A stretch of DNA of 36,358 nt, taken from Pseudomonadota bacterium. GTDB lineage: Bacteria > Desulfobacterota > Desulfobacteria > Desulfobacterales > JAHIVH01. The stretch lies in NCBI GenBank assembly GCA_018816735.1, contig JAHIVH010000068.1, positions 1-36,358 on the forward strand. The letters are read 5' to 3'. The notes under the pieces were generated by a model. It did no database searches and had not been told where the DNA came from. It saw only the letters and a program-made list of their open reading frames with translations. The position numbers and the translations under genes are program-made. Positions within the stretch are counted from its first letter, which is position 1. The number at the start of each line of letters is the position of its first letter. Shown piece by piece: positions 6,035-14,700 of the stretch.

Positions 6035-8511
6035 TGGGATTAATTTCCAACATCCTCTATGGGAATAACGGCGGGCTCATGAAGTCCGCGTTACGGAAGC
6101 TTACCACGAGGGATCAGTATTCCAATTACCTCCCGTATGTGGCCTATGGGGAGGAGGAAAGGCTTTACGTGAACACCGACGAAACCGTAGGGTTCATCTG
6201 GGAATGCACCCCTCTGGTCTATGCCGGGGAGCAGACCTATGCAAACCTATCAGGTCTATTTTCGACCGGTATCCCTGAAGGGAGCATCCTGCAGTTTATG
6301 TTATACGCAGATCCCCATATCGATTTTATCCTGGACGCTTATCAAAAGAACAAGGTCAGGAAAAACGATCTGGTGGATAAAGTCACCCAAAGCATCGTTG
6401 ACATGTATAAAGAGGGTACACGAGGCATCGACAATCTGCAGGGGATTCCTGCGAGAAACTTCCGGTTGTTTGTCTCCTTAAAGATCCCACAGAATATAGA
6501 GATCAGTGCCAAGGAACTCTACGATATTAGGGATATTGTTCAGGAGATATTAAAAGGGGCAGACCTAAGCCCCGAACCCGTACCCCCAGAAACGCTCATA
6601 AACCTCCTGATGAAGCTCTTTAACGAGAACCCCAAAAAATGGTCGGAGTACGACGACACTATACCTATCAACAAACAGATCATCCTTTCAGAAACCAAAA
6701 TAGAGAGCTCGTGGAAGGAGATCAAAATCGGGAACCGGCACTTCCGCTGCATGACGCCTAAAAAACTGCCGGTGGAGATCGATACACTGACCTCAAACGT
6801 TTTAACCGGGGATATCAAGGGTTTTACGACCGATTCGAACCAGTATAAATGCCCGTTCATCTATACGGTGAACTATATTTTTGAAAAGCTCTCGTCCAAA
6901 CTGCATTTTAAATGCAATTTTGTATTGGGTCAGAAAAAAGTGGGATCGCTTGCCCCATCCTTAGAACGTAAACAGGAAGAATACATGTGGGCCACGGACC
7001 AGATCGAGCGGGGAGCCCAATTCATCCGGGTGATGCCCATGCTGTGGCTGATATCACCCAATCCCACATCCGCAAGCGAGAACATGGCGAGAGCCAAACG
7101 CATCTGGGAATCCAAGGGGTTCACGACACAAGAAGACAGGGGCATATTAAATATCCTTTTTATATCGTCGTTGCCTTTTGGCCTTTATAACACCCAACAG
7201 AACATTGAATTCATCGAAAGGGATTTTATTTTAAACGGTCAGGTGGCGGCCAAGTTCGCGCCGATCCAGGCGGACTTCTGCGGGGTGTCAACCCCGGTTG
7301 ATCTCTACATCGGCAGAAAAGGTCAATTGGCTTGCCTCAATATATTCGATAAAACATCAACCAACCATAACTGCATGGTTGCGGCAAACTCAGGGGCCGG
7401 TAAATCCTTTTTCATGAACTGGCTTCTTTTCAACAATTATGCTGCAGGCGGCATCATCCGGATCATCGATATCGGCGGGTCCTACCGGAAAATGTGCGAT
7501 ATCGTAGGCGGCAAATACGTCTCATTTGCCAAAGACTCGAACATTATATTAAACCCCTTTTCGAATATCCTGGACATAAATGACGATCAGTCCGTGATAG
7601 CAGCAATCATTGCCCAGATGATCTATTCATCCACCTCAGAAACCCCTTCTGAGATCCAGATGACGTTATTGAAACAGGCCATCCGGCACACCTATGAAAA
7701 CAAGGGCACAGACGGCCAAGTGGATGATGTGTACCATTATCTCATGAACTTCGAAAAGATTCATAAAGGTGAAAACGCCAATCTGGGGAAACTCGCCGAG
7801 GAGGCATTCCGGCTGGGGTATAACTTACAGGACTTCACATCCAAAGGTATCTATGGCAAATGGTTTTACGGCAAATCAAACTTAAATATCAATACCGATG
7901 ATTTTGTCGTGCTCGAACTGGAAGAATTAAAGCCCCAGGTCGAGCTTTTCCGGGTGGTGATCCTCCAGCTCATAAACTACATCACCAACAACCTGTATCA
8001 ATCCAACCGGTCCCAGAGACGGATCATCGTATTTGATGAGTCCTGGCAGTTTTTAGGAAAATCCGGTGATACGGAATCCCGGATGATGGAAGACGTGATC
8101 GAAGGCGGGTTCAGACGGGCCAGAAAATATAATGGGTCGTTTATCACCATCTTCCAAAGCCTCATGGACCTGGTCAAGTTCGGAGGGGTTGGGAACGTGA
8201 TCAAGGCGAATTCCGCTTATAAGTTCCTCATGCAGTCCGATGATTACGAGCTGGCCCATGATCATAAATTCGTGAGCTATCCGCCGTTCTTGATGGAGAT
8301 TTTAAAATCGGTATTTACACCTCGACCCCGGTATTCTGAGATTTTCATGCAGACACCGATCGGAGCCGGTGTGGTAAGACTTTTGGTTGATCCCATATCG
8401 TACTTTATGTTCACGTCGGATGCGACCGAGAACAAACAAATCAATCAACTGGTAACACAAGGAAAAACCTATGCAGAAGCGTTCGAGATTCTTGCTAACA
8501 TGCCTAATTAG
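6034..8511 (+). CDS. traC: Type IV secretion ATPase TraC (VirB4-like)
   Basis: This 825-residue protein (F TraC 875) has an N-terminal TraC/VirB4 domain and a C-terminal P-loop ATPase domain. Walker A is ANSGAGKS (about residues 451-459) and Walker B is IIVFDESW (about 663-671). Further downstream are the conserved RRARKYNG and the ITIFQSLMDL region. TraC is the cytoplasmic membrane-associated motor needed for pilus extension and retraction. The start overlaps the traV stop (TGATG). The 3' end overlaps traH by 41 bp. All core ATPase motifs are present, so the protein should be active. Confidence 0.95.
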   Translation: MGLISNILYGNNGGLMKSALRKLTTRDQYSNYLPYVAYGEEERLYVNTDETVGFIWECTPLVYAGEQTYANLSGLFSTGIPEGSILQFMLYADPHIDFILDAYQKNKVRKNDLVDKVTQSIVDMYKEGTRGIDNLQGIPARNFRLFVSLKIPQNIEISAKELYDIRDIVQEILKGADLSPEPVPPETLINLLMKLFNENPKKWSEYDDTIPINKQIILSETKIESSWKEIKIGNRHFRCMTPKKLPVEIDTLTSNVLTGDIKGFTTDSNQYKCPFIYTVNYIFEKLSSKLHFKCNFVLGQKKVGSLAPSLERKQEEYMWATDQIERGAQFIRVMPMLWLISPNPTSASENMARAKRIWESKGFTTQEDRGILNILFISSLPFGLYNTQQNIEFIERDFILNGQVAAKFAPIQADFCGVSTPVDLYIGRKGQLACLNIFDKTSTNHNCMVAANSGAGKSFFMNWLLFNNYAAGGIIRIIDIGGSYRKMCDIVGGKYVSFAKDSNIILNPFSNILDINDDQSVIAAIIAQMIYSSTSETPSEIQMTLLKQAIRHTYENKGTDGQVDDVYHYLMNFEKIHKGENANLGKLAEEAFRLGYNLQDFTSKGIYGKWFYGKSNLNINTDDFVVLELEELKPQVELFRVVILQLINYITNNLYQSNRSQRRIIVFDESWQFLGKSGDTESRMMEDVIEGGFRRARKYNGSFITIFQSLMDLVKFGGVGNVIKANSAYKFLMQSDDYELAHDHKFVSYPPFLMEILKSVFTPRPRYSEIFMQTPIGAGVVRLLVDPISYFMFTSDATENKQINQLVTQGKTYAEAFEILANMPN

Positions 8512-9934
8512 CGCGGTTTTATGGATGGGGATTGTAACCCCGGCGCTATCAGGTGAGTTCATTGATGACTGGATCAAACAGAAATCCGTGTCAGGCCCTT
8601 CCACGTTTAACTCTCAACGAAGAGGGGTTGTCTCAGGCGGGTCTGCGCATATGCGTTGGGATGTCAGTAACGATTATCTGGTGAGCGCGTCTCTGCCCAA
8701 ATTCCAGAAAGGATGCGGCGGCATTGACATATTCATGGGGGGTATCGGTTTTCTGGAGCCGGATTATCTCATTGAAAAACTGAAAAAGATCATGGGAGAC
8801 GCAGGGGCAACGTTTTTTTTCAAGATCGCATTAAATACATTGGCGGAACCCATAGCAAAGGAAATCGACAGTCTGGAGGCCATTATCTCCCGGTTGAATG
8901 CCATCCAGCTGGATGACTGCAAGGCCTCTCAAACGGTTGTCGCATCCTTTTGGGATGACGATAAAAAAGAAATCAACGCAAACCGTCAGGCACTCCTTGA
9001 CTATTATACATCATCCGGCGTGGAAAAGCTTTATCAGGAAGTCGTTAAATCCGGCAGTGATAAATCAACCAAAGCTGCTGGGATCGACCAAGGGGTTGGG
9101 AAGCCAGACATGGTGAAAAACTGTCCAGGGCCATTGAAAAATACATTTTTCAAGGCAGGGTCACTGCTCGAAAATCTGGCCACCGAAAGAGGGTTTTCGA
9201 CAGCATATATCGAATACATTCGCGCCATCGCAGGAGATATCAGAGTGGATGCAAATCTCGACTACACCTATCTGCCGCCATGTGAACAGATGTCGCCGGA
9301 TAATCTGGTGGATATTTATAATGGTGCATTATATATAAGAAAAACAATTGACGACCAATGTTATCAGGTCACCAACATCCAGGTAGACTCGGTCACCTAT
9401 TCATCCATTGTCGATTACATCGGTACCGAACTCACGGGCATAGCGTCCAATATTATCGCCAAAACGCAATTATCAGGACCTCAGATAGCCTTTTTAGGAA
9501 CGCTTCCTAATTTCATATATCGAGGCATTCAAACGCAGGTTGAAGCCATGGAGGGCGATGCGGTTCCTTCTGATATTGCGGCGTATTACACGGATATAGC
9601 AAGTGTAAGCTATACGTATTATATTTTAAACGATCTTTATAAACTTCTATTACAGATTGTCAGTGCCGCAAACACCATTGTGGACAACGCCAGTGGATCG
9701 CAAACCGGCATCGATCAGAAGGATTGCCAGCTGGCTCTGAAAGACAAGGCATATTCACAATTGATGCAAATGAGGCAGCAGATAAAAGAGTATATAAAAG
9801 CGGTAGACAAGGATTATGACGCCAAGATTAATACGTATATCAACCTCATGCAGATACAGATGATCACCAACATGGCGAACCAGACCATTAAAAATGGCAA
9901 GTATGACAGCATAAAAAGAGCGAGCAGCAAGTGA
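8471..9934 (+). CDS. traH: Pilus assembly / mating-pair protein TraH
   Basis: The 487-residue protein begins with a signal peptide (MQKRSRFLLTCLISAVLWMG, cut near ALS|GEF). It then has the TraH signature KFQKGCGGIDIFMGGIGFLE (about residues 78-96), the family hallmark G-C-G-G-I-D-x-F-x-G-G. Periplasmic Cys residues and C-terminal helices follow (about 430-480). F TraH is 458 residues. TraH, TraF, TraW, TraU and TrbC form the periplasmic group required for pilus extension in F-type systems. Here traH and traG directly follow traC, whereas in F they lie near the end of the operon, so the order is rearranged. The start lies within traC. Confidence 0.93.
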   Translation: MQKRSRFLLTCLISAVLWMGIVTPALSGEFIDDWIKQKSVSGPSTFNSQRRGVVSGGSAHMRWDVSNDYLVSASLPKFQKGCGGIDIFMGGIGFLEPDYLIEKLKKIMGDAGATFFFKIALNTLAEPIAKEIDSLEAIISRLNAIQLDDCKASQTVVASFWDDDKKEINANRQALLDYYTSSGVEKLYQEVVKSGSDKSTKAAGIDQGVGKPDMVKNCPGPLKNTFFKAGSLLENLATERGFSTAYIEYIRAIAGDIRVDANLDYTYLPPCEQMSPDNLVDIYNGALYIRKTIDDQCYQVTNIQVDSVTYSSIVDYIGTELTGIASNIIAKTQLSGPQIAFLGTLPNFIYRGIQTQVEAMEGDAVPSDIAAYYTDIASVSYTYYILNDLYKLLLQIVSAANTIVDNASGSQTGIDQKDCQLALKDKAYSQLMQMRQQIKEYIKAVDKDYDAKINTYINLMQIQMITNMANQTIKNGKYDSIKRASSK

Positions 9935-12870
9935 TGCGAAAACTTCTTATTACAATCATTTGTGTATTTATTTCGGAAGAGAGCTTTGCAGCTCTTCCCT
10001 CATCCATCAAGACCTATACCACATGGGGAGACTTTGATGTGGTATATAATACGTTTCTTAAAATAAGCCTTCTCATGAGTGACGCGAGATACCGGGATGT
10101 TTATATGTCGGTCATGGTTTTATCTATCGTTCTCGGGTTTGCGGCGATACTTATTAGGAACTTTGGATCAGAGGCTGGGCTTTCAGGGGTATTACGGCTG
10201 TTTGGGGTCATTATCCTGGGTGTTATCATTTATCGAACGTTCATCTTACCGACCGATTCCATACTCATCTTTGATGAGACTTTAAATTTGCAAGGAACGG
10301 TAGGAGGGGTCCCGGAAGGGTTGATCTTGATTGCCGGGTTATCGAACAAGATTGAAAAGGGGTTTGTGGATCTGATCTGGACGGCAGCAGGACCGGACAC
10401 CTATAAGGAGAGTCCGGGAGGGATGGTGTTCAGCCTCATGAAAAACGCGTTTTCAGGAGGGGTTGACCTCACATCAGCTGTTGGTCCCGGTGCCTACATC
10501 GAGGTGAATATTCGGAACTATGTGGATGACTGCCTGTTAAGAGAGCTTTCAAGACCAGGCACGTCGGTTAATATAAACGATTTTAACAATACCGGCAATT
10601 TTCTAAATATATTGTCCAATGCACAAAGCGGCTCCTGGGACACGGTCTGGTATGATGACGTAAACAAAGCCGGAATATCCCGGTCCTGCACCGAGAGCTG
10701 GAATGATTTAAATACGTTTTTTACAAACAATTTTAATCCGGCATCCCCGTTGGTGGATAAGTTTTATAAGGAAAAGTGCGGTAAGGCCGGTCTTTCAACA
10801 CCATTGACCGCAGTCGGACCCAGTGCCGATCAGACCTGCAGGACCATGCTGCAGAAGATGATCGGTAAAATCATCAATGGACCCGTTACTCAGAGTCAGG
10901 TGGTGACCCAATATCTGATCGCCCATCAGTTATGGCAATCGTTTAAAGACGGAGACGTCAAGGGGGTTGCCAATTACCAGACAGGGACCTCCATGCAGGG
11001 GATGGCTGAGATGGCGAACGACTGGATACCGATTATCCGGGGGATGGTATTTTCCGTGTTTGTGGGGTTGTTTCCGTTTATCGCGATCCTTCTCGTAACA
11101 CCGATGTTTCAGAAGGCAGCGTCGTTTATTCTGGGCGCATTTGTGTTTTTGACTGCCTGGGGCGTGTGCGATGCTCTGATCCATTCGTTTGCCATGGAAA
11201 AAAGCCTCGCGCTCATGACCGATATCGGAAACGGGAGTCTGGGGATCAAAAGCATGCTTCTATTTGAAGACAGAAGCGCCAAGGCCCTTGCCGTATTTGG
11301 CGCTGCCAGATGGTCAGCCATCATGATCGCAGGTGTGTTAAGCTCTATTATTGCCGGATTTGGGGGGAATGCCATGGCCCATTTGGCCAGTCAGTTGTCC
11401 GCTTCCAAACAGACCGGGGCGCAAACAGCATCGACCATGGGGAACCCGGAACAAAGAGCCGGAAAAATGTCAGGCCTTGAAGGCGCGGTTCCCTCCATGA
11501 CGCTATCCAACCAGCATGGCTTTAACCGGATGAATCAGGCAGAAATGTATAAAAAAAGTGAAGGTCTATCAACAAGTCTGGGGATGGTTGACAAGTACGG
11601 CGGTCCGACCGGATCAGGGCAGGTGGCAGGGGATAGAGTTGCCAACACGAATGTAGTCAATCGTGCAGGCAGTGTTGCCGGTGCCGAGGAAACCGGAATG
11701 AAAGGGGCCGAGACGATCGCCATCAATAATGCCCAAAAAAATCTATCCCAGGCAACGGAAGAGCTGCCTAAGGCCAAGGACATCGGAAAAATCACTGGGC
11801 AGCAAAACAAAATGAACGCCGAAGCAATGACTAAAGTATTAAAAAACACGCCGGAAGAAGATATCGTAAATCAGCAAGCCCAGGACAAATTAACGGCAGT
11901 AAATACAGCCACGAAAGTAAGGGAAGAATATGGGGATGGCGATGTGGCGAAAGCTTCTGAGATTCAATCCCATGCAAACCTGATAGATACCGGCAAACGG
12001 GTCGGTAGCGCAAATGAAATAGACACCCCAGAAACCGCAGTAAGCATAGGAACCAAGAACGGTTTTATGGAAAAAGTGGATACAAAGGCCTTTGAAAATC
12101 TTGGGAATGAATTTGGCTGGGATTCATATCAGAATATGGCAGATATGGGCAAAAAACAGGGATACGTATCCGCGCGTGCCAATGAATACTATGGTCAGGC
12201 ATTAACCGGTAACATTGATCCGGATCTTCAAAAAGAGGTTTCTTACATCAATAAATCATCCACAGGAAGGCAATTGTGGCAACAGGCTTCTCGGGGAATG
12301 GAGTATTCAAATGTGTCTGAAACCGAAGCTAGCGTTTTTAATCAATTAGCGGAAAAAGCAGGTCTTGAGAATGTCCATGTCAAACCTGGGGATCAGGTTA
12401 GCGTGAACTGGTCAGCGAATGAAGATGGTTCTGTGGGGGTTTCTAGCATAAGGGACAATAAAACAGCTATAACAGACACGGGAAGTATTACGAATATAAA
12501 TGATGATGTTATGAGGTATAGTCATGGACGGTTTAATGTTCAAGATCCGTTGTTTAATAAATACTATGAAGAGAAATTAGATTCTTACATTCAAAAGGGG
12601 GTCCCCGAACAAGAAGCGCATCGTTTGGCGATGGAAGAAGCAACAACAACAATGGCGAATTTTAATGCCGGTAAAGAATTACGGAGTTTATGGAGCATTG
12701 GTGGATTAATAGGAGGAGGATTAAATATCCTGGATACTTTTCAAGGTAAAAATACAATTTTTTCTTTTTCAACGCCTAAAGGTGAACCTGCTAAATTAAG
12801 TGAAGATTTAGAAAATCAAAATCAGGTCCCTTTGCTTCTGAGAAATAAAAATAAAAATAGAGGGCTCTAA
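9934..12870 (+). CDS. traG: Mating-pair stabilisation protein TraG
   Basis: This protein of about 978 residues (F TraG 938) has a signal-like N-terminus, membrane segments at about residues 55-105 and a second group at about 370-420 and 465-485, then a long soluble C-terminal part rich in Ala, Gln and Asn. The N-terminal half acts in pilus assembly with TraN and TraH. In F and SXT-type elements the C-terminal part enters the recipient envelope and decides exclusion specificity. ATG at 9934 overlaps the traH stop; GTG at 9931 is an alternative. From about base 12300 the coding DNA becomes more AT-rich, continuing into the next two small genes, which suggests that the 3' end of traG was exchanged as a block. 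Confidence 0.92.
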   Translation: MRKLLITIICVFISEESFAALPSSIKTYTTWGDFDVVYNTFLKISLLMSDARYRDVYMSVMVLSIVLGFAAILIRNFGSEAGLSGVLRLFGVIILGVIIYRTFILPTDSILIFDETLNLQGTVGGVPEGLILIAGLSNKIEKGFVDLIWTAAGPDTYKESPGGMVFSLMKNAFSGGVDLTSAVGPGAYIEVNIRNYVDDCLLRELSRPGTSVNINDFNNTGNFLNILSNAQSGSWDTVWYDDVNKAGISRSCTESWNDLNTFFTNNFNPASPLVDKFYKEKCGKAGLSTPLTAVGPSADQTCRTMLQKMIGKIINGPVTQSQVVTQYLIAHQLWQSFKDGDVKGVANYQTGTSMQGMAEMANDWIPIIRGMVFSVFVGLFPFIAILLVTPMFQKAASFILGAFVFLTAWGVCDALIHSFAMEKSLALMTDIGNGSLGIKSMLLFEDRSAKALAVFGAARWSAIMIAGVLSSIIAGFGGNAMAHLASQLSASKQTGAQTASTMGNPEQRAGKMSGLEGAVPSMTLSNQHGFNRMNQAEMYKKSEGLSTSLGMVDKYGGPTGSGQVAGDRVANTNVVNRAGSVAGAEETGMKGAETIAINNAQKNLSQATEELPKAKDIGKITGQQNKMNAEAMTKVLKNTPEEDIVNQQAQDKLTAVNTATKVREEYGDGDVAKASEIQSHANLIDTGKRVGSANEIDTPETAVSIGTKNGFMEKVDTKAFENLGNEFGWDSYQNMADMGKKQGYVSARANEYYGQALTGNIDPDLQKEVSYINKSSTGRQLWQQASRGMEYSNVSETEASVFNQLAEKAGLENVHVKPGDQVSVNWSANEDGSVGVSSIRDNKTAITDTGSITNINDDVMRYSHGRFNVQDPLFNKYYEEKLDSYIQKGVPEQEAHRLAMEEATTTMANFNAGKELRSLWSIGGLIGGGLNILDTFQGKNTIFSFSTPKGEPAKLSEDLENQNQVPLLLRNKNKNRGL

Positions 12871-13266
12871 ATGAATATGGCTTATAAATTTTTGTTAAAC
12901 GATAACGGTATCCTGTTTCTTCTATCAGATGATCACGTGGATAACAGTCAGGACCTCCACTTGATTCTTGTTGGGAATGATTTTTACATAAAGATTGATA
13001 ATACCTACAGTTTATTGAGCGATGCCGTCATTGAACATATCGGACACTTATCTGAAAAACAGCAAACCATAAACTTTGCATGGTATCAAAGCGGCGATGA
13101 CACATATGAAATAAAATTTCTGTTTGCCAAAGAGCTATCCAGAGGAGATTGCTCAAGGCTGGTTGTGATGCATGATTTAAAAAGGAGAGGACTGTTTGTA
13201 AATAATCAAAACAGTAAAATAGACACAATAGAAAACGAGATTTTAGTTACAAACGAAATGAAATGA
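12871..13266 (+). CDS. Hypothetical 131-residue protein after traG
   Basis: This protein starts at the base after the traG stop codon and has AGAGGG as a weak ribosome binding site. It is predicted soluble, acidic to neutral, with beta-rich stretches such as HLILVGNDFYIKIDNTYSLL and IKFLFAKELSRG. There is no signal peptide or membrane helix. I do not recognise the family. The AT-rich composition matches the 3' end of traG and differs from the rest of the operon. In F the gene after traG is the exclusion gene traS, and in SXT-type elements it is eex. Position therefore suggests a possible exclusion partner, although those proteins are membrane bound and this one is not. Confidence 0.7.
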   Translation: MNMAYKFLLNDNGILFLLSDDHVDNSQDLHLILVGNDFYIKIDNTYSLLSDAVIEHIGHLSEKQQTINFAWYQSGDDTYEIKFLFAKELSRGDCSRLVVMHDLKRRGLFVNNQNSKIDTIENEILVTNEMK

Positions 13267-13282
13267 TTAAGGAGGATTCAAA

Positions 13283-13408
13283 ATGTTTTTTAAAAATGAC
13301 CATCCAGTAGTCAGATATATGAAAAGAAGAAATTTATATCGTGCAATTTCTAAGGTCATTGGCGCCATTATAGTAACATTCCTTTTTTTTTATTTTGCAC
13401 ATAGATAA
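13283..13408 (+). CDS. 41-residue single-pass membrane protein
   Basis: ATG at 13283 follows a strong ribosome binding site (AAGGAGGA, 13269-13276) after a 16-bp gap from the previous gene. The peptide is MFFKNDHPVVRYMKRRNLYR followed by a hydrophobic helix (AISKVIGAIIVTFLFFYFAH) and a terminal Arg. The basic N-terminal half suggests it stays in the cytoplasm and the helix spans the inner membrane. I do not recognise a family. It shares the AT-rich composition of its upstream neighbour and may work with it. It lies 12 bp upstream of the DsbC-like gene. The good ribosome binding site and operon position are the main support. Confidence 0.6.
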   Translation: MFFKNDHPVVRYMKRRNLYRAISKVIGAIIVTFLFFYFAHR

Positions 13409-13420
13409 AATGGTGATTTC

Positions 13421-14263
13421 ATGAAACCCAAGAAAGTGGCCATTATTCTGGCCCTGAACCTGATTGTTGTAGCCGTTTATCTGGTAGCCATCCATTTAAT
13501 GCCAGACGTTCAAACTGCTCATGCGGTTACGGATGAAAACCTGCAAGAAAATCCATGTGAAGAATATGGTATCAGTGCCATAGAGACTCATGCGTTCCTG
13601 CCGGCAGACTATAAAATTCTCTCTATGAGACCGGTTGATAATCTTTGTGAGATCGCCATCGAAAGCCAAAATAAATACGCGACGCTTTATACACACAAGG
13701 ATTATGTGATCATCGGCGATCTCTTTAAGGAAAAAAAGGCAGTCACACGGGACCTGGTCGACGAAATAGAGGGAAGGGTGATCGAAGAGAACCGTAAAGC
13801 CCTGGAACAATGCACGGCCATCACTTATACGCCTGTAAAGCGCAACATCAACCGAACCCTTTATATGGTGGTCACCCCCGGATGTCATTTTTGCGAAGAA
13901 GCCGAAGACGAGATTGAGTTTTTAGCGGAACGGTACGGCCTTACCATCAAGATGATCATCTATACAGATGAGAATAAAAAGGCAGTTCAAGCGGTCTGCC
14001 GGAACATCCCCATCAGTGAATTCAACTCCCCTGAATTTAAGACTACAGAACCCGCTGAGGCTGACTTGTGCGATCGCGGTCAGGAGATCATCGCAAAAAC
14101 ACCAGCCGTGATCGACCGGATCGGTATCAAGGGATTCCCCACATTTATCTTTGATACAGGGAAAAAATTCGCAGGGGCCAACATGGAACACTTAGAAAAA
14201 CAGATCGTCATTACCCTCGAATCCATCGAGCATGACCTGATCGCCAATCGGAGAGAAAAATGA
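13421..14263 (+). CDS. dsbC: DsbC-like periplasmic thiol-disulfide isomerase
   Basis: The 280-residue protein has an N-terminal signal anchor (about residues 7-25) and a C-terminal thioredoxin fold (about 145-270) with the active site TPGCHFCEEAEDE (Cys155, Cys158) and a cis-proline loop GIKGFPTFIFD. Between them lies an inserted helical region, as in DsbC/DsbG enzymes. The preceding domain (about 45-140) would correspond to the dimerisation and linker region. F-type transfer operons commonly carry a DsbC homologue that isomerises disulfides in Cys-rich periplasmic proteins such as TraN, TraU and TraH. The two TraN-like proteins here are obvious clients. The stop overlaps the next start (ATGA). 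Confidence 0.85.
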   Translation: MKPKKVAIILALNLIVVAVYLVAIHLMPDVQTAHAVTDENLQENPCEEYGISAIETHAFLPADYKILSMRPVDNLCEIAIESQNKYATLYTHKDYVIIGDLFKEKKAVTRDLVDEIEGRVIEENRKALEQCTAITYTPVKRNINRTLYMVVTPGCHFCEEAEDEIEFLAERYGLTIKMIIYTDENKKAVQAVCRNIPISEFNSPEFKTTEPAEADLCDRGQEIIAKTPAVIDRIGIKGFPTFIFDTGKKFAGANMEHLEKQIVITLESIEHDLIANRREK

Positions 14264-14700
14264 GGACAAAACCTGTGTGGATATCATTCGTCATAGGGTT
14301 CCTTATACCAGCTATTGGTTTATCCTACTGCTTTGAAGAAGCCGGCAAAAAATACGGTGTAAGCCCCGTGGTGCTTCAGGCGATCAGCAAAGTTGAAAGC
14401 AATTACCAGATCGATGCAAAGAACATCAACAGAAATAAATCAGAAGACCGTGGCCACATGCAGATCAACAGCACACATAAAAAATATCTGGGGGAGGGCT
14501 GGGAGTATCTGACCTATGACCCCTGTTACTGCACTCAGGTGGGCGCATGGATCTTGAGGCAATGCATGGACCGGTATGGCAATACCTGGGATGCTATCGC
14601 CTGTTACAATTGCGGCAAAGCTCCTTACGAGCTTCCTTTAAAGACACGCATGAAAGCTTACGAATACATCAAAAAGGTACAGGATCAGATATATCGATGA
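14260..14700 (+). CDS. Lytic transglycosylase (SLT family, VirB1-like)
   Basis: This 146-residue protein has an N-terminal signal or anchor (about residues 7-22) and a compact SLT domain. The catalytic Glu is in AISKVESNYQ (Glu46). The conserved GHMQIN motif and the later GAWILRQCMDRYGNTWDAIA and CYN elements are those of the IagB/VirB1-type specialised transglycosylases. The enzyme cleaves peptidoglycan to make room for the secretion channel. Four to six Cys residues suggest stabilisation by disulfides, in keeping with the DsbC-like enzyme encoded immediately upstream. Start and stop overlap both neighbours by 4 bp, so it is tightly coupled within the operon. Confidence 0.9.
   Translation: MRTKPVWISFVIGFLIPAIGLSYCFEEAGKKYGVSPVVLQAISKVESNYQIDAKNINRNKSEDRGHMQINSTHKKYLGEGWEYLTYDPCYCTQVGAWILRQCMDRYGNTWDAIACYNCGKAPYELPLKTRMKAYEYIKKVQDQIYR

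Noticed and set aside
14547..14696. Upstream extension of the TraN frame
   Set aside because: It overlaps the transglycosylase gene. ATG 14697 overlaps its stop and begins a clear signal peptide.
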